A stretch of DNA of 64,000 nucleotides, from the NCBI GenBank assembly GCA_036172455.1, contig JAXKVY010000002.1:186001-250000 (forward strand), read 5' to 3'. How positions within the stretch are numbered: the stretch's first letter is position 1; each line of letters begins with the position of its first letter. Origin of the DNA: Candidatus Izemoplasma sp. Its GTDB lineage: Bacteria > Bacillota_I > Bacilli_A > Izemoplasmatales > Izemoplasmataceae. The notes beneath the pieces are model-generated. The model did no database searches. It saw nothing but the letters and a program-made list of their open reading frames with translations, and was not told where the DNA came from. This document shows, in pieces, positions 41,080-51,535 of this stretch. A program made the position numbers and the translations under genes.

Positions 41080-43446
41080 TTAAACTTGATACATTTTCAT
41101 CGCTTCTTGTAATGCGACATCGTTTAAATGATGTTTCGCATTGAGGGCTCCTAAGTAAAATATCACAAGGTAAATCCCCAACCCAAGAACGGCGTGCCAA
41201 AGTTTAAATGACACCGGGAATAACAGCCCATAAAAGTCGGCAAAGAACTGTTCCATAAACTGAAAACCTGCAAACGCAATCGGAATTGTGATTAAGAAAA
41301 TAATCACGCCATAGGTTAAGTACCCACCGAGAATCATCTTGTCGATTTCTTTATTATTATACCCCATTACTTTAAATAATGAAATATTATAAAAGTTATC
41401 TTCAATCGTTAGTAACGTCAAAATATAAATAATGATTGTTCCTAATACGATTGAGACACTTATCATAATCATGATAAACATATTGAAAAACGCTTGCATC
41501 TCTTCTGCTTGTTTTAATATATCATTAGTTGAGATAACATGCAAGTAATTGTCTTCATTCAAGTTTGTTTGACTATATACAGCATTGTAGTAAGTTGTAT
41601 TATCCATTAAAAACGCTGATAGTGAACTACGGCTATAATACGCTTTACTTGCGCCATATTCTTCTGTAATACCAACAACGTTTAACGTTGTTGAATCGCT
41701 TCCGACTTGAACAGAAACCTCATCACCAATATCAATGTTCTCGATCAAGTGCATTGATGATGTAATTACTAGTCCATCACTAATTTTCTCAGTGATGATC
41801 TCCCCACTATCATTATACAAAGGATGAATGTCAGACGACTGATCAAGCCCGATTAACATAACATTACTTTCATTAACTAAAACACTGGATAGTTCAATCA
41901 CTTTTTCATCATCATCTGACACTGGACAACTTGATTGGTAATCACAATACCCTATGGTCTCATGATGTGTATTCTCATAATAATCATAAATCATCCGGTC
42001 CATCATGCCGGTCATCGAGAAACTAAACAAAATGGTAAAGGCTGCGAAAAAGATGCCTATTAAGAAAACTAAAAACTTGACCATACTTCTGTAAAGTAAT
42101 AAATGTTTTAACTTCGTCTTAATATTAAAAGGCTTTAATAACACTGATAACTTAGTGACTAGTTTATTCGTTTGACTGGTTACTACGGGATTAAGGAGGG
42201 TCACCGGATCTTTCTTTAACATCTTTTGTATGATGACAAAACTGATTAATAATAAAAACAGATAAGGCACAATAATTGCCACAAATACCGTGCTAATATC
42301 TTGTTCAATCGCTTGATACGGAAGCAAATAAAATTCTAAGTAAATGTTCTTAAACGGTTCAGCAAAATACCACCCAATAAAATACCCTAGTATAATAGTT
42401 GGTAGTGCTAGTATTGCGATAAAGAGAATATATGGTAATGTAATTTCTGTATTCGTATATCCCATTGCTTTTAAGATGCCAATAGGACCGCGTTGTTGAC
42501 TTAAGACTTTAGAAATCATGATCCCCACTATAATTAATCCGATTGATGCGATCATTAAACTCAGAAAAATATTCATTGCACGGCCACCAGACAACTCTGA
42601 ATAAATAGCGCCGCTTCGCATATTGTTAATTGTTAAGGTTGCGCTTGTAATATACGGGAGTCCTTGGTCATAAATAGTGTCAATTACAGTATCGGTAAAT
42701 GCCTCATCTGTGAGAGATGTTGTTCCTGCTATATCGAAACCAATATCACTATTAATCCGTGTAAATTCACTATCTGTCACAGTGCCAATTGTTTGTGAGG
42801 TATTATCTATAATAAGTGTTTCTGACAGAATGGTTAAACTATAATCAGGGAAGAGTGTAAAAGCTGTTATTTCATAATCCTTTTCATTAATGGTCAATGT
42901 ATCGCCAATCGATAAATTATGTTTTTTAGCAAAGATTTCTGTGATTGTTATGTGCCTATCATTTTGAGGTAATCCACCTTCAATAACATATGTTGTATTT
43001 ATCATATCATTTTCTTTTAAGACACGCATTCTCACTGAACGATTATTGAATGTAAAATAGATATCTTTATACTCTCTTAATTCCAATGTAATATCTTCAT
43101 ATATTGACTCGATTGCTTCAATTCGATGTGTCATTACGCTCTTATAACATGTGCGGTCAATGTCATATAGCCCACTCACTGTATATACATCAGGATGATT
43201 TTGTAGTACTTGGGGACAGTTTGATTGAATCACAGCTAAATCGTCTTCAAATAAGCCATCCGCTAATCCAATCGCAAAATCTTCCTGATTCGCCTGATCA
43301 AAATATTCTTCTGTCGGTTCAAGGAGTGTATCAATACTATAACTCATCATGGTATATATAAAACTACTCATGACCATAATAAGTCCAAGCAAAAACAGTT
43401 GTAGCCATTTTTTCTTCAGTGTTCTAAACACATTCCGAAATAACAT
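41080..43446 (-). CDS. FtsX-like ABC transporter permease
   Basis: A 788-residue membrane protein with an N-terminal anchor, a large extracytoplasmic domain (about 40-280), a three-span FtsX domain (about 290-420), a second extracytoplasmic domain with Cys residues (YCDYQSSC), and a second FtsX domain near the C-terminus (about 660-780). This is the two-module architecture of MacB/YvfR-like or antimicrobial-peptide exporters. The ATPase gene ends one base before it. Substrate unknown; a role in lipoprotein, peptide or drug export under TetR control is inferred. Confidence 0.88.
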   Translation of the reverse strand: MLFRNVFRTLKKKWLQLFLLGLIMVMSSFIYTMMSYSIDTLLEPTEEYFDQANQEDFAIGLADGLFEDDLAVIQSNCPQVLQNHPDVYTVSGLYDIDRTCYKSVMTHRIEAIESIYEDITLELREYKDIYFTFNNRSVRMRVLKENDMINTTYVIEGGLPQNDRHITITEIFAKKHNLSIGDTLTINEKDYEITAFTLFPDYSLTILSETLIIDNTSQTIGTVTDSEFTRINSDIGFDIAGTTSLTDEAFTDTVIDTIYDQGLPYITSATLTINNMRSGAIYSELSGGRAMNIFLSLMIASIGLIIVGIMISKVLSQQRGPIGILKAMGYTNTEITLPYILFIAILALPTIILGYFIGWYFAEPFKNIYLEFYLLPYQAIEQDISTVFVAIIVPYLFLLLISFVIIQKMLKKDPVTLLNPVVTSQTNKLVTKLSVLLKPFNIKTKLKHLLLYRSMVKFLVFLIGIFFAAFTILFSFSMTGMMDRMIYDYYENTHHETIGYCDYQSSCPVSDDDEKVIELSSVLVNESNVMLIGLDQSSDIHPLYNDSGEIITEKISDGLVITSSMHLIENIDIGDEVSVQVGSDSTTLNVVGITEEYGASKAYYSRSSLSAFLMDNTTYYNAVYSQTNLNEDNYLHVISTNDILKQAEEMQAFFNMFIMIMISVSIVLGTIIIYILTLLTIEDNFYNISLFKVMGYNNKEIDKMILGGYLTYGVIIFLITIPIAFAGFQFMEQFFADFYGLLFPVSFKLWHAVLGLGIYLVIFYLGALNAKHHLNDVALQEAMKMYQV

Positions 43447-43447
43447 A

Positions 43448-44149
43448 TTAACTCCAACTTATATGCTTTGCTTTGTGCTTGTCTGCGTTTTCAAAACTAT
43501 CGATCACTTCACCTGAATTGAGCTTAACTATACGATCTGCCATCTTCGCAATATTTGGATTATGAGTAATAAGACAAATAGTTGTTTTATACTCAGCATT
43601 TAAGTTTTCTAAGACAGTCAAAATCTCTTTTGCAGTGTCTTCATCAAGTGCGCCAGTAGGTTCATCGCAAAATAGAATTTTTGGATTTTTAACGACGGCA
43701 CGTGCTATACTAACACGCTGTGCTTCACCACCACTTATTTGATATGGATACTTATCAATATTAGGTGTTAACCCTACACGGTCAATGATTTCTTCTGTCT
43801 CAAATGGATCGTTACTCACAGCCCGACCAACTTCTACATTTTCTCTAACACTTAAGGTTTGTAAGAGATTATGTTGCTGGAAAATAAATCCAAGATTATC
43901 ACGTCTGAACCTGGTTAATTCTTTTGTCGACATCTCACTAATAATATCCTCATCAATCTGAATCTTACCATCTGTTGGTACATCTAATCCACTGCAAACA
44001 TTCAAAAGTGTCGATTTTCCACTCCCACTCGGTCCTAAAATAGCCACAATTTCGCCCTCTTGAAAGTTAATTGATACCTCTTTTAACGCCTTTGTCTCAA
44101 CTTCTCCAGATCGATACACTTTCGTCACTTTTTCTAATACAATACTCAT
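43448..44149 (-). CDS. ABC transporter ATP-binding protein (MacB/LolD type)
   Basis: A 233-residue ATPase. Walker A GPSGSGKST, the Q-loop in GFIFQQHNLL, the ABC signature SGGEAQRVSIARA, Walker B ILFCDEPTGALD and the switch His in CLITHNP are all present. It pairs with the FtsX-like permease encoded immediately downstream. GGAGG precedes the ATG. Confidence 0.95.
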   Translation of the reverse strand: MSIVLEKVTKVYRSGEVETKALKEVSINFQEGEIVAILGPSGSGKSTLLNVCSGLDVPTDGKIQIDEDIISEMSTKELTRFRRDNLGFIFQQHNLLQTLSVRENVEVGRAVSNDPFETEEIIDRVGLTPNIDKYPYQISGGEAQRVSIARAVVKNPKILFCDEPTGALDEDTAKEILTVLENLNAEYKTTICLITHNPNIAKMADRIVKLNSGEVIDSFENADKHKAKHISWS

Positions 44150-44159
44150 TGTTTACCTC

Positions 44160-44768
44160 CTACAGTCTTTCTTTTAGAACCATATAAACTTTATCTTCAA
44201 CCGTGTTAAATAACATTTCTTTACTCCGCTTTTTATCGTAAACATAGATCATTAACTCATATACCATAATGCTATAGATAATTTCACTCATATACTTACT
44301 ATTTAATGATTGAAAAAAACCACGTGCTTTTAACTGATTGAAGTATTCTTCAATTCGTGCCATGTATTGAAAATCTATGTCTGCATAATGCTTCAACTTA
44401 CTTGGATTCTTTTTCGCAAGTTTTATCGTTTGAACAGTCAACTCCGCCAAAAGGCGTTTTGGTAGTTTTAAAAGTAATTTCAAAATGCGTTTCATTTCGG
44501 TAACAATAGCTTTTGCGATGTCTTTCTCTTCCTTAATTGTATCATGCCAAACAGTCATTTTTTGTTGGATATCTTGATTAATTATTTCGAAGAACAAGTC
44601 TGTTTTTGAGTCAAAGTAATTAAACAATGTCCCTTCTGCAATTCCCACTTCTTTCGCAATCGTTTTTGTCGATGTTGCTTCAAATCCGTGTTCTAAAAAC
44701 TTTTTTGATGCGACTTCAATTATACGTCTTTTACGTTCTTCTTGTTGCTTTTTTGTCGTTCTAGCCAT
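44160..44768 (-). CDS. TetR-family regulator
   Basis: A 202-residue protein with an N-terminal TetR HTH (about 12-58: RRIIEVASKKFLEHGFEATST, then AKEVGIAEGTLFNYFDSKTDLF) and a helical ligand domain. It heads the three-gene unit with the ABC ATPase and permease, only ten bases before the ATPase gene, so it most likely represses its own operon. GGAGGTG lies before the ATG. A palindromic stretch ATATGAGTACACTCATAT at 44783-44800, right upstream of the gene, is a good operator candidate. Confidence 0.9.
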   Translation of the reverse strand: MARTTKKQQEERKRRIIEVASKKFLEHGFEATSTKTIAKEVGIAEGTLFNYFDSKTDLFFEIINQDIQQKMTVWHDTIKEEKDIAKAIVTEMKRILKLLLKLPKRLLAELTVQTIKLAKKNPSKLKHYADIDFQYMARIEEYFNQLKARGFFQSLNSKYMSEIIYSIMVYELMIYVYDKKRSKEMLFNTVEDKVYMVLKERL

Positions 44769-44782
44769 AGGTCACCTCCTAA

Positions 44783-44800
44783 TATGAGTACACTCATATA
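44783..44800. promoter_or_regulatory. Candidate TetR operator
   Basis: ATATGAGT-AC-ACTCATAT is a perfect 8-2-8 inverted repeat about 15 bases before the TetR gene. Confidence 0.65.
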
Positions 44801-44828
44801 ATAAATGACTTTTTATATAAATGCAAGA

Positions 44829-44857
44829 AAAAAGAGAATGCATCACGCATTCTCTTT
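44829..44857 (-). terminator. Terminator of rlmN
   Basis: Perfect stem AAAGAGAATGC / GCATTCTCTTT, T-run on the minus strand. Confidence 0.88.
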
Positions 44858-45874
44858 GATATCTTTTGAACGTAATTGACCACAAGCAGCATCAATGTCG
44901 CCACCTTTTTCATGTCTTAATGTTGCAGTTATACCGCGTTCCATTAACCGATCATGAAATGCTTTAGCTTGGTTTTGAGGCGTGCCTTGATAACTAAATT
45001 CTTCGACAACATTATAGCGTATCAAATTGACATAACAATTGATCCCCCGCAACACATTACTTAACTCGTCGGCGTGAGCAATGGAATCATTGACACCTGA
45101 CAGTAATATGTATTCGAAGGTTACACGACGGTTAGTTTGGTCAATATAATACTTCACCGCTTTTAAGATATCCTCAATTGGATAGACGTTATTTATTTTC
45201 ATAATTTGCGTTCGTAAACGGTTATTTGGCGCATGTAAACTAATTGCGAGATTAACTTGTTTTGGGTCCTTCGCAAAATCATATATCCGTGGGACAATGC
45301 CACTTGTAGATACGGTGATGTGTCGTGCCCCAATCTCTAAGCCGTAAGGACTATTAATGATATCGATAAAGGCCATGGTGTGATCATAATTTTCAAAAGG
45401 TTCGCCTATACCCATTATAACAACATGACTAATACGCTCATTAATCAATGATTTTACGGTCATGATTTGTTGAACAATTTCACCCCGTGTTAAATCACGT
45501 GTTTTTTTGTAAAGTCCCGATGCACAAAAGCTACATCCCATATTACAACCGATTTGGGAGGTAACGCATACACTGTTTCCATAGTTGTGTTTCATCAAAA
45601 CCGTTTCAATAACTTGTCCATCTGTTAATCTAAATAAAAACTTTTGTGTACCATCACGACTTGTTTGGTGTGATACGACAGTTAATGTGTTAACTGTCAT
45701 CGTCTCATCTAAAAAACCACGCAACTTTTTACTTAAGTTGCTCATCTGGCTAAAGTCTGTTTCATCTTTTTTATATATCCATTCAAAAACTTGTCTTGCA
45801 TTAAACGCTTTAAAGCCTTTATTAACAAGATATTCTTCAAGTTCTTGTAACGTGTAATTAAATAGATTTTCCAT
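44843..45874 (-). CDS. rlmN: 23S rRNA (A2503-C2)/tRNA (A37-C2) methyltransferase
   Basis: A 343-residue radical SAM enzyme. The [4Fe-4S] site is GCNMGCSFCASG (C-x3-C-x2-C), and the two catalytic Cys expected in the family appear near SVCVTSQIG and in DIDAACGQLR at the C-terminus. It methylates A2503 in the peptidyl-transferase centre. I choose ATG 45874, seven bases after GAGGAG. A single gene with its own terminator; divergent from the MocR gene. Confidence 0.95.
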   Translation of the reverse strand: MENLFNYTLQELEEYLVNKGFKAFNARQVFEWIYKKDETDFSQMSNLSKKLRGFLDETMTVNTLTVVSHQTSRDGTQKFLFRLTDGQVIETVLMKHNYGNSVCVTSQIGCNMGCSFCASGLYKKTRDLTRGEIVQQIMTVKSLINERISHVVIMGIGEPFENYDHTMAFIDIINSPYGLEIGARHITVSTSGIVPRIYDFAKDPKQVNLAISLHAPNNRLRTQIMKINNVYPIEDILKAVKYYIDQTNRRVTFEYILLSGVNDSIAHADELSNVLRGINCYVNLIRYNVVEEFSYQGTPQNQAKAFHDRLMERGITATLRHEKGGDIDAACGQLRSKDIKENA

Positions 45875-45961
45875 TTTAAAACTCCTCAAATATTCATTCA
45901 TCTAATGCTTATAATATTGTATCACACTTCTTAAATAATGCAATGTGTATACGATTCTTGT

Positions 45962-45990
45962 TTGTTATTTCAGACGATATGCGATATAAT
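45962..45990 (+). promoter_or_regulatory. Promoter of the MocR-type gene
   Basis: TTGTTA, 17-base spacer, TATAAT. Confidence 0.7.
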
Positions 45991-46036
45991 ATTGTCATTC
46001 TAGAAACATAAATTATCACCAAAAGGAGATGGACAG

Positions 46037-47320
46037 ATGGCTAAAAAATTATTATATGAAACAGTCTATGAGACCTTAAAAGCAAACATCATGAATGATT
46101 ATTACCCCGCAAATAGTAAATTGATGTCAATTAGGCAATATGCCAAAACACATAATATATCCACCACAACGGTAGAAAAAGCCTATCACCAATTAGCTGT
46201 TGAGGGGTATATTGCCTCACGCCCTCGTAGTGGATATTATGTCATGAATATCCATAATGTTGCTTCGACATCGACGTCTTTATCACTCGAACCAATTGGA
46301 TATCATAATCATCCAAATGATCAAATTACACCTTGCATGTTTGAGACAAAAGAGTATAAAAGAATGCTCAATCAGGTATTGAATTACGAAGAAGATAATT
46401 TACGAAAGCCGTGTCACCCAAGTGGTGAACTTGCTTTACGTAAAGAAATCCAAGCCTTCTTGAGAGATGAACGAAACGTCATGTGCGATGTAAATCAAAT
46501 CATTATTGGTGCGGGAATACAATCATTACTACACATCTTGCTTGGATTAAGCAATCGTACGAGTGTTATGTATTTAAAACCAGAATTCACAAAAGCCATC
46601 AATATCTTTAGACAATACGATTTTCAATGTATCGGAAGGAACACCTTTGATAACTTACTCAAAACAGAGGCCGATTTTCTGTATATATCTCCTTCAAATA
46701 TGTATCCAAGCGGTGATATATTAAAAGTCAATGACCGAAACAAACTTATCACCTGGGCACATACTTTTGATAGCTATATCATAGAAGATGATTATAATTT
46801 TTTAATGCGGTATAATAGTCAGATTATACCCGCTATTCAAAGTTTTGATCATGCCCATGTAATCTATATAGGATCCTTTTCAAAAACATTACTTCCCTCA
46901 CTAAGAATGAGTTATATGGTCTTACCCCCTAAACTGTATAATCTATATAAAAAAGATTTCTTCAATTACGCCCAAGGTGTGAGTAAGTTAGAGCAATTAA
47001 GTGTCGCTAATTATATGAAAAGTGGTCTTTATTACCGCCATCTAAAAAAATTATCAAAAATTTATAAAGATAAAAATGAAATTATGCTCGAGGCAATAAA
47101 ACGATACCAAAAAAATCATTTTACTATACGCTCAACAGATGCTAACTTACATATTGTGTTTGATTTTAAACAAAAACACCATCTAAATACGTTTATTAAA
47201 AAGTGTCATCAATACGCTTATAAATATCAATTAATTGATCAATCCAACAGTATAATATTTCCCTATTCTGGAATAGAGAATAAAGATATTCCTAAAGTCG
47301 TAAAACAATTATTAAACTAA
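46037..47320 (+). CDS. MocR-family (GntR-aminotransferase) regulator
   Basis: A 427-residue fusion of an N-terminal GntR winged helix (about 1-75, SIRQYAKTHNISTTTVEKAYHQL) to an aminotransferase class I domain. PLP contacts are visible: Asp in YIIEDDYNF and the Schiff-base Lys in IYIGSFSKTLLPSLR. MocR proteins bind PLP and control vitamin B6 or amino-acid genes (PdxR, GabR). No PLP synthesis genes are adjacent, so its target is unknown. AAGGAG precedes the ATG. It ends at a bidirectional terminator. Confidence 0.9.
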   Translation: MAKKLLYETVYETLKANIMNDYYPANSKLMSIRQYAKTHNISTTTVEKAYHQLAVEGYIASRPRSGYYVMNIHNVASTSTSLSLEPIGYHNHPNDQITPCMFETKEYKRMLNQVLNYEEDNLRKPCHPSGELALRKEIQAFLRDERNVMCDVNQIIIGAGIQSLLHILLGLSNRTSVMYLKPEFTKAINIFRQYDFQCIGRNTFDNLLKTEADFLYISPSNMYPSGDILKVNDRNKLITWAHTFDSYIIEDDYNFLMRYNSQIIPAIQSFDHAHVIYIGSFSKTLLPSLRMSYMVLPPKLYNLYKKDFFNYAQGVSKLEQLSVANYMKSGLYYRHLKKLSKIYKDKNEIMLEAIKRYQKNHFTIRSTDANLHIVFDFKQKHHLNTFIKKCHQYAYKYQLIDQSNSIIFPYSGIENKDIPKVVKQLLN

Positions 47321-47355
47321 CGCCTATTTCAAATATTAAAGCAGATAACTATACT

Positions 47356-47384
47356 AAAAAAACACTTCATAATGAAGTGTTTTT
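47356..47384. terminator. Bidirectional terminator
   Basis: Stem AAAAACACTTCAT / ATGAAGTGTTTTT between the MocR gene and pheT. Confidence 0.88.
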
Positions 47385-47400
47385 AAGTGGATTAATCCTA

Positions 47401-49770
47401 TTAATAATCTCTAATAATCGCATCAATATTACTTTTAAGACCTTTGACAATCGCATCAACACGTTGGTCAACGTCTTTTGTTTTAAGCGTTTTATTCTCG
47501 TCAGTAAATGTAAGACGAATAGTTAATGATTTTTGATGCGCTTCAAGGTGCTCACCTTGATATAAATCAGTAATCTCAACATCTTTTAATAATCGTTTAC
47601 CATCTTTTTGAATTTGATCAACTAATCTATTAGCGGTAACTTCTTCAGTAACAATAACCGATAAATCACGCGTCACTTCAGGATATTTATTTATCGCTTT
47701 CGCACTCCTTAATACCCGTCTATAGTCATAAAGACGTAATAGATCCAGTTCGAAGACATACGTATTTTCTAAGTCATGCTTTTTAGCATATTCAGGGTGA
47801 AGTTTTCCTAAAAATCCAACTTCGCCTTGATAATCTTTAATGATGGCTGTTTGACCTGGATGACATTCTTTATATCGATTTGTTGGTTCAAATGTTAAAT
47901 GGGATAAACTCAACACCTCAAACAAACTGTTTAAAATACCTTTTACAGTAAAGAAATCAATCTCTTCAACTTGTCCTTGCCAACTTATGTGGGACAAGTT
48001 ACCGGTTAAAACACCACTTAAGATTTCATCTTCACCATCTTTTGCATAAGACTTTCCGAGTTCAAATAGTCTAATATCTGTTTGTTTACGGGCATAGTTG
48101 TATTTTGCTACTTCCAACATATTAGGTAACTGACTTAACCGTAATACGGACTTGTCCGCACTCATTGGTAACTGTAATTGAACTGGGGTGTCATGTTCTA
48201 CTGTAAACTCATGAACTCGTTCTATAGACGTTAATGAATAGGTAACGACCTCGGTTAATCCAAGATGCGCTAAGGTGTGTTTGATGGTGCGTTTAAATTG
48301 TTGGTAATCTGTCAATTTACCTTGATTAATGGTTGTTGGCAAGGTTACAGGTAGTTCATTATACCCCAAAATACGTCCAATTTCTTCAATGATATCTTGG
48401 TATGTCTCAATATCCTGGCGTCGCGTTGGGACATGAACAATGATCATTTGATCTTTTTCTGACAGATTAAAATGTAATCGCGTTAAAATTGTCTTTATCT
48501 CTTTATCACTTAAACTTGTTCCTAATGTCTTATTGACAAGCTCTGCGCTGATTGAAATCAACAATTCTTTATGGGATGTATTATCGACTTTTTGTATTCC
48601 TTTTAACACATCTGCGTGCGCATATTTATTAAAGTAATGTGTCGCTAGTTCTAAGGCGTATTGTGTCCGTTTAGGATCTACTTTACGCTCAAAACGCATC
48701 GATGCTTCACTACGAAGATTTAAACGCGATGATGTTTTTCTGATATGTGTTGGATCAAAGACCGCACTCTCTAAAAGAATTCGTTTTGTACTCGATGAGA
48801 TTTCAGTATCATACCCACCCATCACACCACCTAGTGCGACAGCCTTTTTCCCATTCGTTATCACAATATCATCGGTTAATAATTGCCGTTCAACTTCATC
48901 AAGGGTGCGTAGTGTTTCTCCGTGTTTAGCCAAGCGAACATCAATTGTATCACTGTCTAATAAATCATAATCAAAAGCATGTAACGGTTGACCTGTCTCT
49001 AACATAACATAATTTGTAATGTCAACCACATTATTAATTGGACGAATCCCAGCGGCAATTAAACGTGATTGCATCCAACGTGGTGATGATTTTATTTGTG
49101 CATTTTCTAAGACTCTAGCGTAGTAACTCATGCATTGGTCTGTCGATAATTTAATAGTGACATCGTTCGGTTTATCAATTTCATCCACACGAATCTCTTT
49201 TAATGTAATCGGCTTTTCTAAAATGGCGCTCACATCATATGCAACACCCATCATGCTTAATAAATCAGGACGATTTGGTAAAATGTCAATCTCTATAACT
49301 TGATCATCTAACGCCATAACAGAAAGCGGGTTATCCCCAGGTTCGCATGTTTCTTGAATGACGTGGATACCACTCGCATCCGCATACTTTTTGTCGATAC
49401 CCAGTTCAGGCAAACTACAAATCATCCCATTGCTTTTTACGCCACGAATAGTCGATGATTTAATTTTAAAATTCCCCGGTAAGACTGCGCCCGGTTTTGC
49501 GACAATGACCATTTGTCCAGCCTGAACATTTGGTGCCCCACACACAATTTGTTCTGTAGAATCGCCTAAATCAACTTGGCAAACACTTAATTTATCCGCA
49601 TTTTCATGCGCTGTTTTTTCTAACACTTTTCCGACAGTTAATTGATTAGCATTGACTAATTCTTTTACCGATTCTACTTCTGCGGAATGTATATTAAATA
49701 GATTTGCTAAAGTGTCTTTATCAATGGCCACATCAACAAAGTCTTTTAGCCAATTTAGTGAAATATTCAT
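47401..49770 (-). CDS. pheT: Phenylalanyl-tRNA synthetase beta subunit
   Basis: A 789-residue protein of normal length for the bacterial beta subunit. Domains in order: N-terminal tRNA-binding EMAP-like domain (about 40-150), B3/4 domain, B5 domain, the catalytic-like core, and the C-terminal anticodon-binding ferredoxin-fold domain (about 695-789, YPEVTRDLSVIVTEE). It forms the alpha2-beta2 enzyme with PheS. Unusually it is separated from pheS by a hydrolase gene; its start overlaps the end of that gene by four bases, so all three are co-translated. Confidence 0.96.
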   Translation of the reverse strand: MNISLNWLKDFVDVAIDKDTLANLFNIHSAEVESVKELVNANQLTVGKVLEKTAHENADKLSVCQVDLGDSTEQIVCGAPNVQAGQMVIVAKPGAVLPGNFKIKSSTIRGVKSNGMICSLPELGIDKKYADASGIHVIQETCEPGDNPLSVMALDDQVIEIDILPNRPDLLSMMGVAYDVSAILEKPITLKEIRVDEIDKPNDVTIKLSTDQCMSYYARVLENAQIKSSPRWMQSRLIAAGIRPINNVVDITNYVMLETGQPLHAFDYDLLDSDTIDVRLAKHGETLRTLDEVERQLLTDDIVITNGKKAVALGGVMGGYDTEISSSTKRILLESAVFDPTHIRKTSSRLNLRSEASMRFERKVDPKRTQYALELATHYFNKYAHADVLKGIQKVDNTSHKELLISISAELVNKTLGTSLSDKEIKTILTRLHFNLSEKDQMIIVHVPTRRQDIETYQDIIEEIGRILGYNELPVTLPTTINQGKLTDYQQFKRTIKHTLAHLGLTEVVTYSLTSIERVHEFTVEHDTPVQLQLPMSADKSVLRLSQLPNMLEVAKYNYARKQTDIRLFELGKSYAKDGEDEILSGVLTGNLSHISWQGQVEEIDFFTVKGILNSLFEVLSLSHLTFEPTNRYKECHPGQTAIIKDYQGEVGFLGKLHPEYAKKHDLENTYVFELDLLRLYDYRRVLRSAKAINKYPEVTRDLSVIVTEEVTANRLVDQIQKDGKRLLKDVEITDLYQGEHLEAHQKSLTIRLTFTDENKTLKTKDVDQRVDAIVKGLKSNIDAIIRDY

Positions 49771-50474
49771 GATATCTCCTCCTTCAGATAGTCATCGATC
49801 GTATGGATGACATCGTTGCGCACACTTTTATCAAAGAATAAGAAATGACTCGAATCCACTTTGTAACGTCTAAATGGTACATCCCCCATACTTTTTTCAA
49901 TTTGATCGATTGACTTTTTCTTCACTAACTCATCTTTAGTAGTTTCAATCACTAAGGTAGGTACATTAATCATTTTTAAGTACCGTTTAGTATAGTGAAG
50001 ATATAACTGCAAATGCCAAATATGAATCTTTGGCACTAAGACAAAACGTCTTATAAACTCTTTATAAAAAATTTCTTGAACACGGGTTAACTTTTTAGAA
50101 TGGGCTAAGCTTGAACTGAGACCTTTTAAAAACTTTCGATAATTGGGATTCTTAACAATCGGTGCGATTAATACGACTTTATCTACACGATGGTTTCTAG
50201 CCGCTAAAATAGCTGCGGTACTCGCGCCTAAAGAATACCCAATCAAGTAAACATTTCTAAAGCCTTTTTGGTTAATCACTTCCGTAGTTTCATCAATAAA
50301 TTGAATGAAGTCTTTCGTTTTTGCTTTAGGGAAATAGTTTCCAACAAATGCCCCTGGCATGATACCTGGATAATAGACAAAATACTCATCATTCTTCTTT
50401 AAATAGTTATATAAGCCACGTAATTCGCCACCAGTTGTCCCAGCGCCATTGATAATAACAACTAAATCTTTCAT
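49767..50474 (-). CDS. Alpha/beta hydrolase inserted between pheS and pheT
   Basis: A 235-residue alpha/beta-hydrolase. The oxyanion start is [14 protein letters not shown], the nucleophile elbow is [10 protein letters not shown] (G-x-S-x-G), the acid is in [11 protein letters not shown] and the catalytic His in [10 protein letters not shown]. It looks catalytically complete; the substrate is unknown, though esterase, lipase or thioesterase action would fit. It overlaps both pheS (ATGA at 50471-50474) and pheT (49767-49770) by four bases and so is tightly built into the Phe T-box operon. A D-aminoacyl-tRNA- or ester-cleaving proofreading role is only speculation. Confidence 0.85.
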   Translation of the reverse strand: MKDLVVIINGAGTTGGELRGLYNYLKKNDEYFVYYPGIMPGAFVGNYFPKAKTKDFIQFIDETTEVINQKGFRNVYLIGYSLGASTAAILAARNHRVDKVVLIAPIVKNPNYRKFLKGLSSSLAHSKKLTRVQEIFYKEFIRRFVLVPKIHIWHLQLYLHYTKRYLKMINVPTLVIETTKDELVKKKSIDQIEKSMGDVPFRRYKVDSSHFLFFDKSVRNDVIHTIDDYLKEEIS

Positions 50475-51508
50475 GACTTAAATTGCTTGTTAAAGCGTAA
50501 ATCATTGGTATAAAATTGACGTATATCGTTAATCTTATACTTTAACATCGCAATTCGTTCCACTCCTACACCAAAGGCAAATCCTTGGTACACACTACTG
50601 TCATAGCCACTGGCTTCTAAAACATTATTATTAACCATACCAGCACCTAATACTTCTATCCATCCGGTGTGTTTACAAATATGACATCCTTTTCCATCAC
50701 AGTTATGACAGCTAACATCGACTTCAACACTTGGTTCGGTGAATGGAAAATAGGAAGGACGTAAGCGAATATCACGATTTTGTCCAAACATCTCTCTTGC
50801 GATGACGAGTAATGTCCCTTTTAAATCCGCCATGGTTGTATCTTTATCAACCACTAGCCCTTCTATTTGCATAAATTGATGACTATGCGTTGCGTCATCT
50901 TCATCTCGTCGATAAACTTTGCCAGGGCATATAATTTTAACAGGTTCTTTACCGCCCTTATCAAGCATTGTTCTAACTTGTACTGGTGATGTATGTGTTC
51001 TTAATAACAATGTGTCATCAATATAAAAGGTATCTTGCATGTCTCTTGCGGGATGATCTTTCGGCAAATTCAGTTTCTCGAAATTATATTCATCAATTTC
51101 AATCTCTGGTCCTTCCATCACTTCATACCCCATACCAATGAAGACATCTTCTATCTGATCTGTTATTTGAGTAAGAAGATGTGTTGTCCCTGGATGAAAC
51201 ACTTTTCCTGGCATTGTCACATCGACGGTTTCTTCTTCAATCTGTTTTTGTACTTCTAAATCATGAAGTTCTTGTCGCTTCTCGTCTATCCAGGTTTGAA
51301 TATCACGCTTAGCAAGATTGGTTTCTTTTCCAACAACTGGGCGTTCTTCTTTAGACAAGTCTTTCATCGATTTCATAATATCATTAAACGCACTTTTCTT
51401 TCCTAAAAATTTCGCTTTAATGTCATTTAGATCTACCATTGTTTGCGCTTGGTTAATGGCTTTTTTGGCCTTCTCTTTAATTGAATTTAACCGTTCTTTA
51501 ATGGCCAT
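50471..51508 (-). CDS. pheS: Phenylalanyl-tRNA synthetase alpha subunit
   Basis: A 345-residue class II aminoacyl-tRNA synthetase subunit. The N-terminal coiled coil is followed by motif 1 (near [15 protein letters not shown]), motif 2 ([14 protein letters not shown], then [20 protein letters not shown]) and motif 3 ([13 protein letters not shown]). A Cys4 zinc-like loop [15 protein letters not shown] lies at about 268-282. I choose ATG 51508 over an upstream in-frame GTG, since AAGGAG stands eight bases before the ATG. The Phe T-box upstream controls the operon. Confidence 0.96.
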   Translation of the reverse strand: MAIKERLNSIKEKAKKAINQAQTMVDLNDIKAKFLGKKSAFNDIMKSMKDLSKEERPVVGKETNLAKRDIQTWIDEKRQELHDLEVQKQIEEETVDVTMPGKVFHPGTTHLLTQITDQIEDVFIGMGYEVMEGPEIEIDEYNFEKLNLPKDHPARDMQDTFYIDDTLLLRTHTSPVQVRTMLDKGGKEPVKIICPGKVYRRDEDDATHSHQFMQIEGLVVDKDTTMADLKGTLLVIAREMFGQNRDIRLRPSYFPFTEPSVEVDVSCHNCDGKGCHICKHTGWIEVLGAGMVNNNVLEASGYDSSVYQGFAFGVGVERIAMLKYKINDIRQFYTNDLRFNKQFKS

Positions 51509-51535
51509 AATTGTCACTCCTTTGTCTTATTGTAA

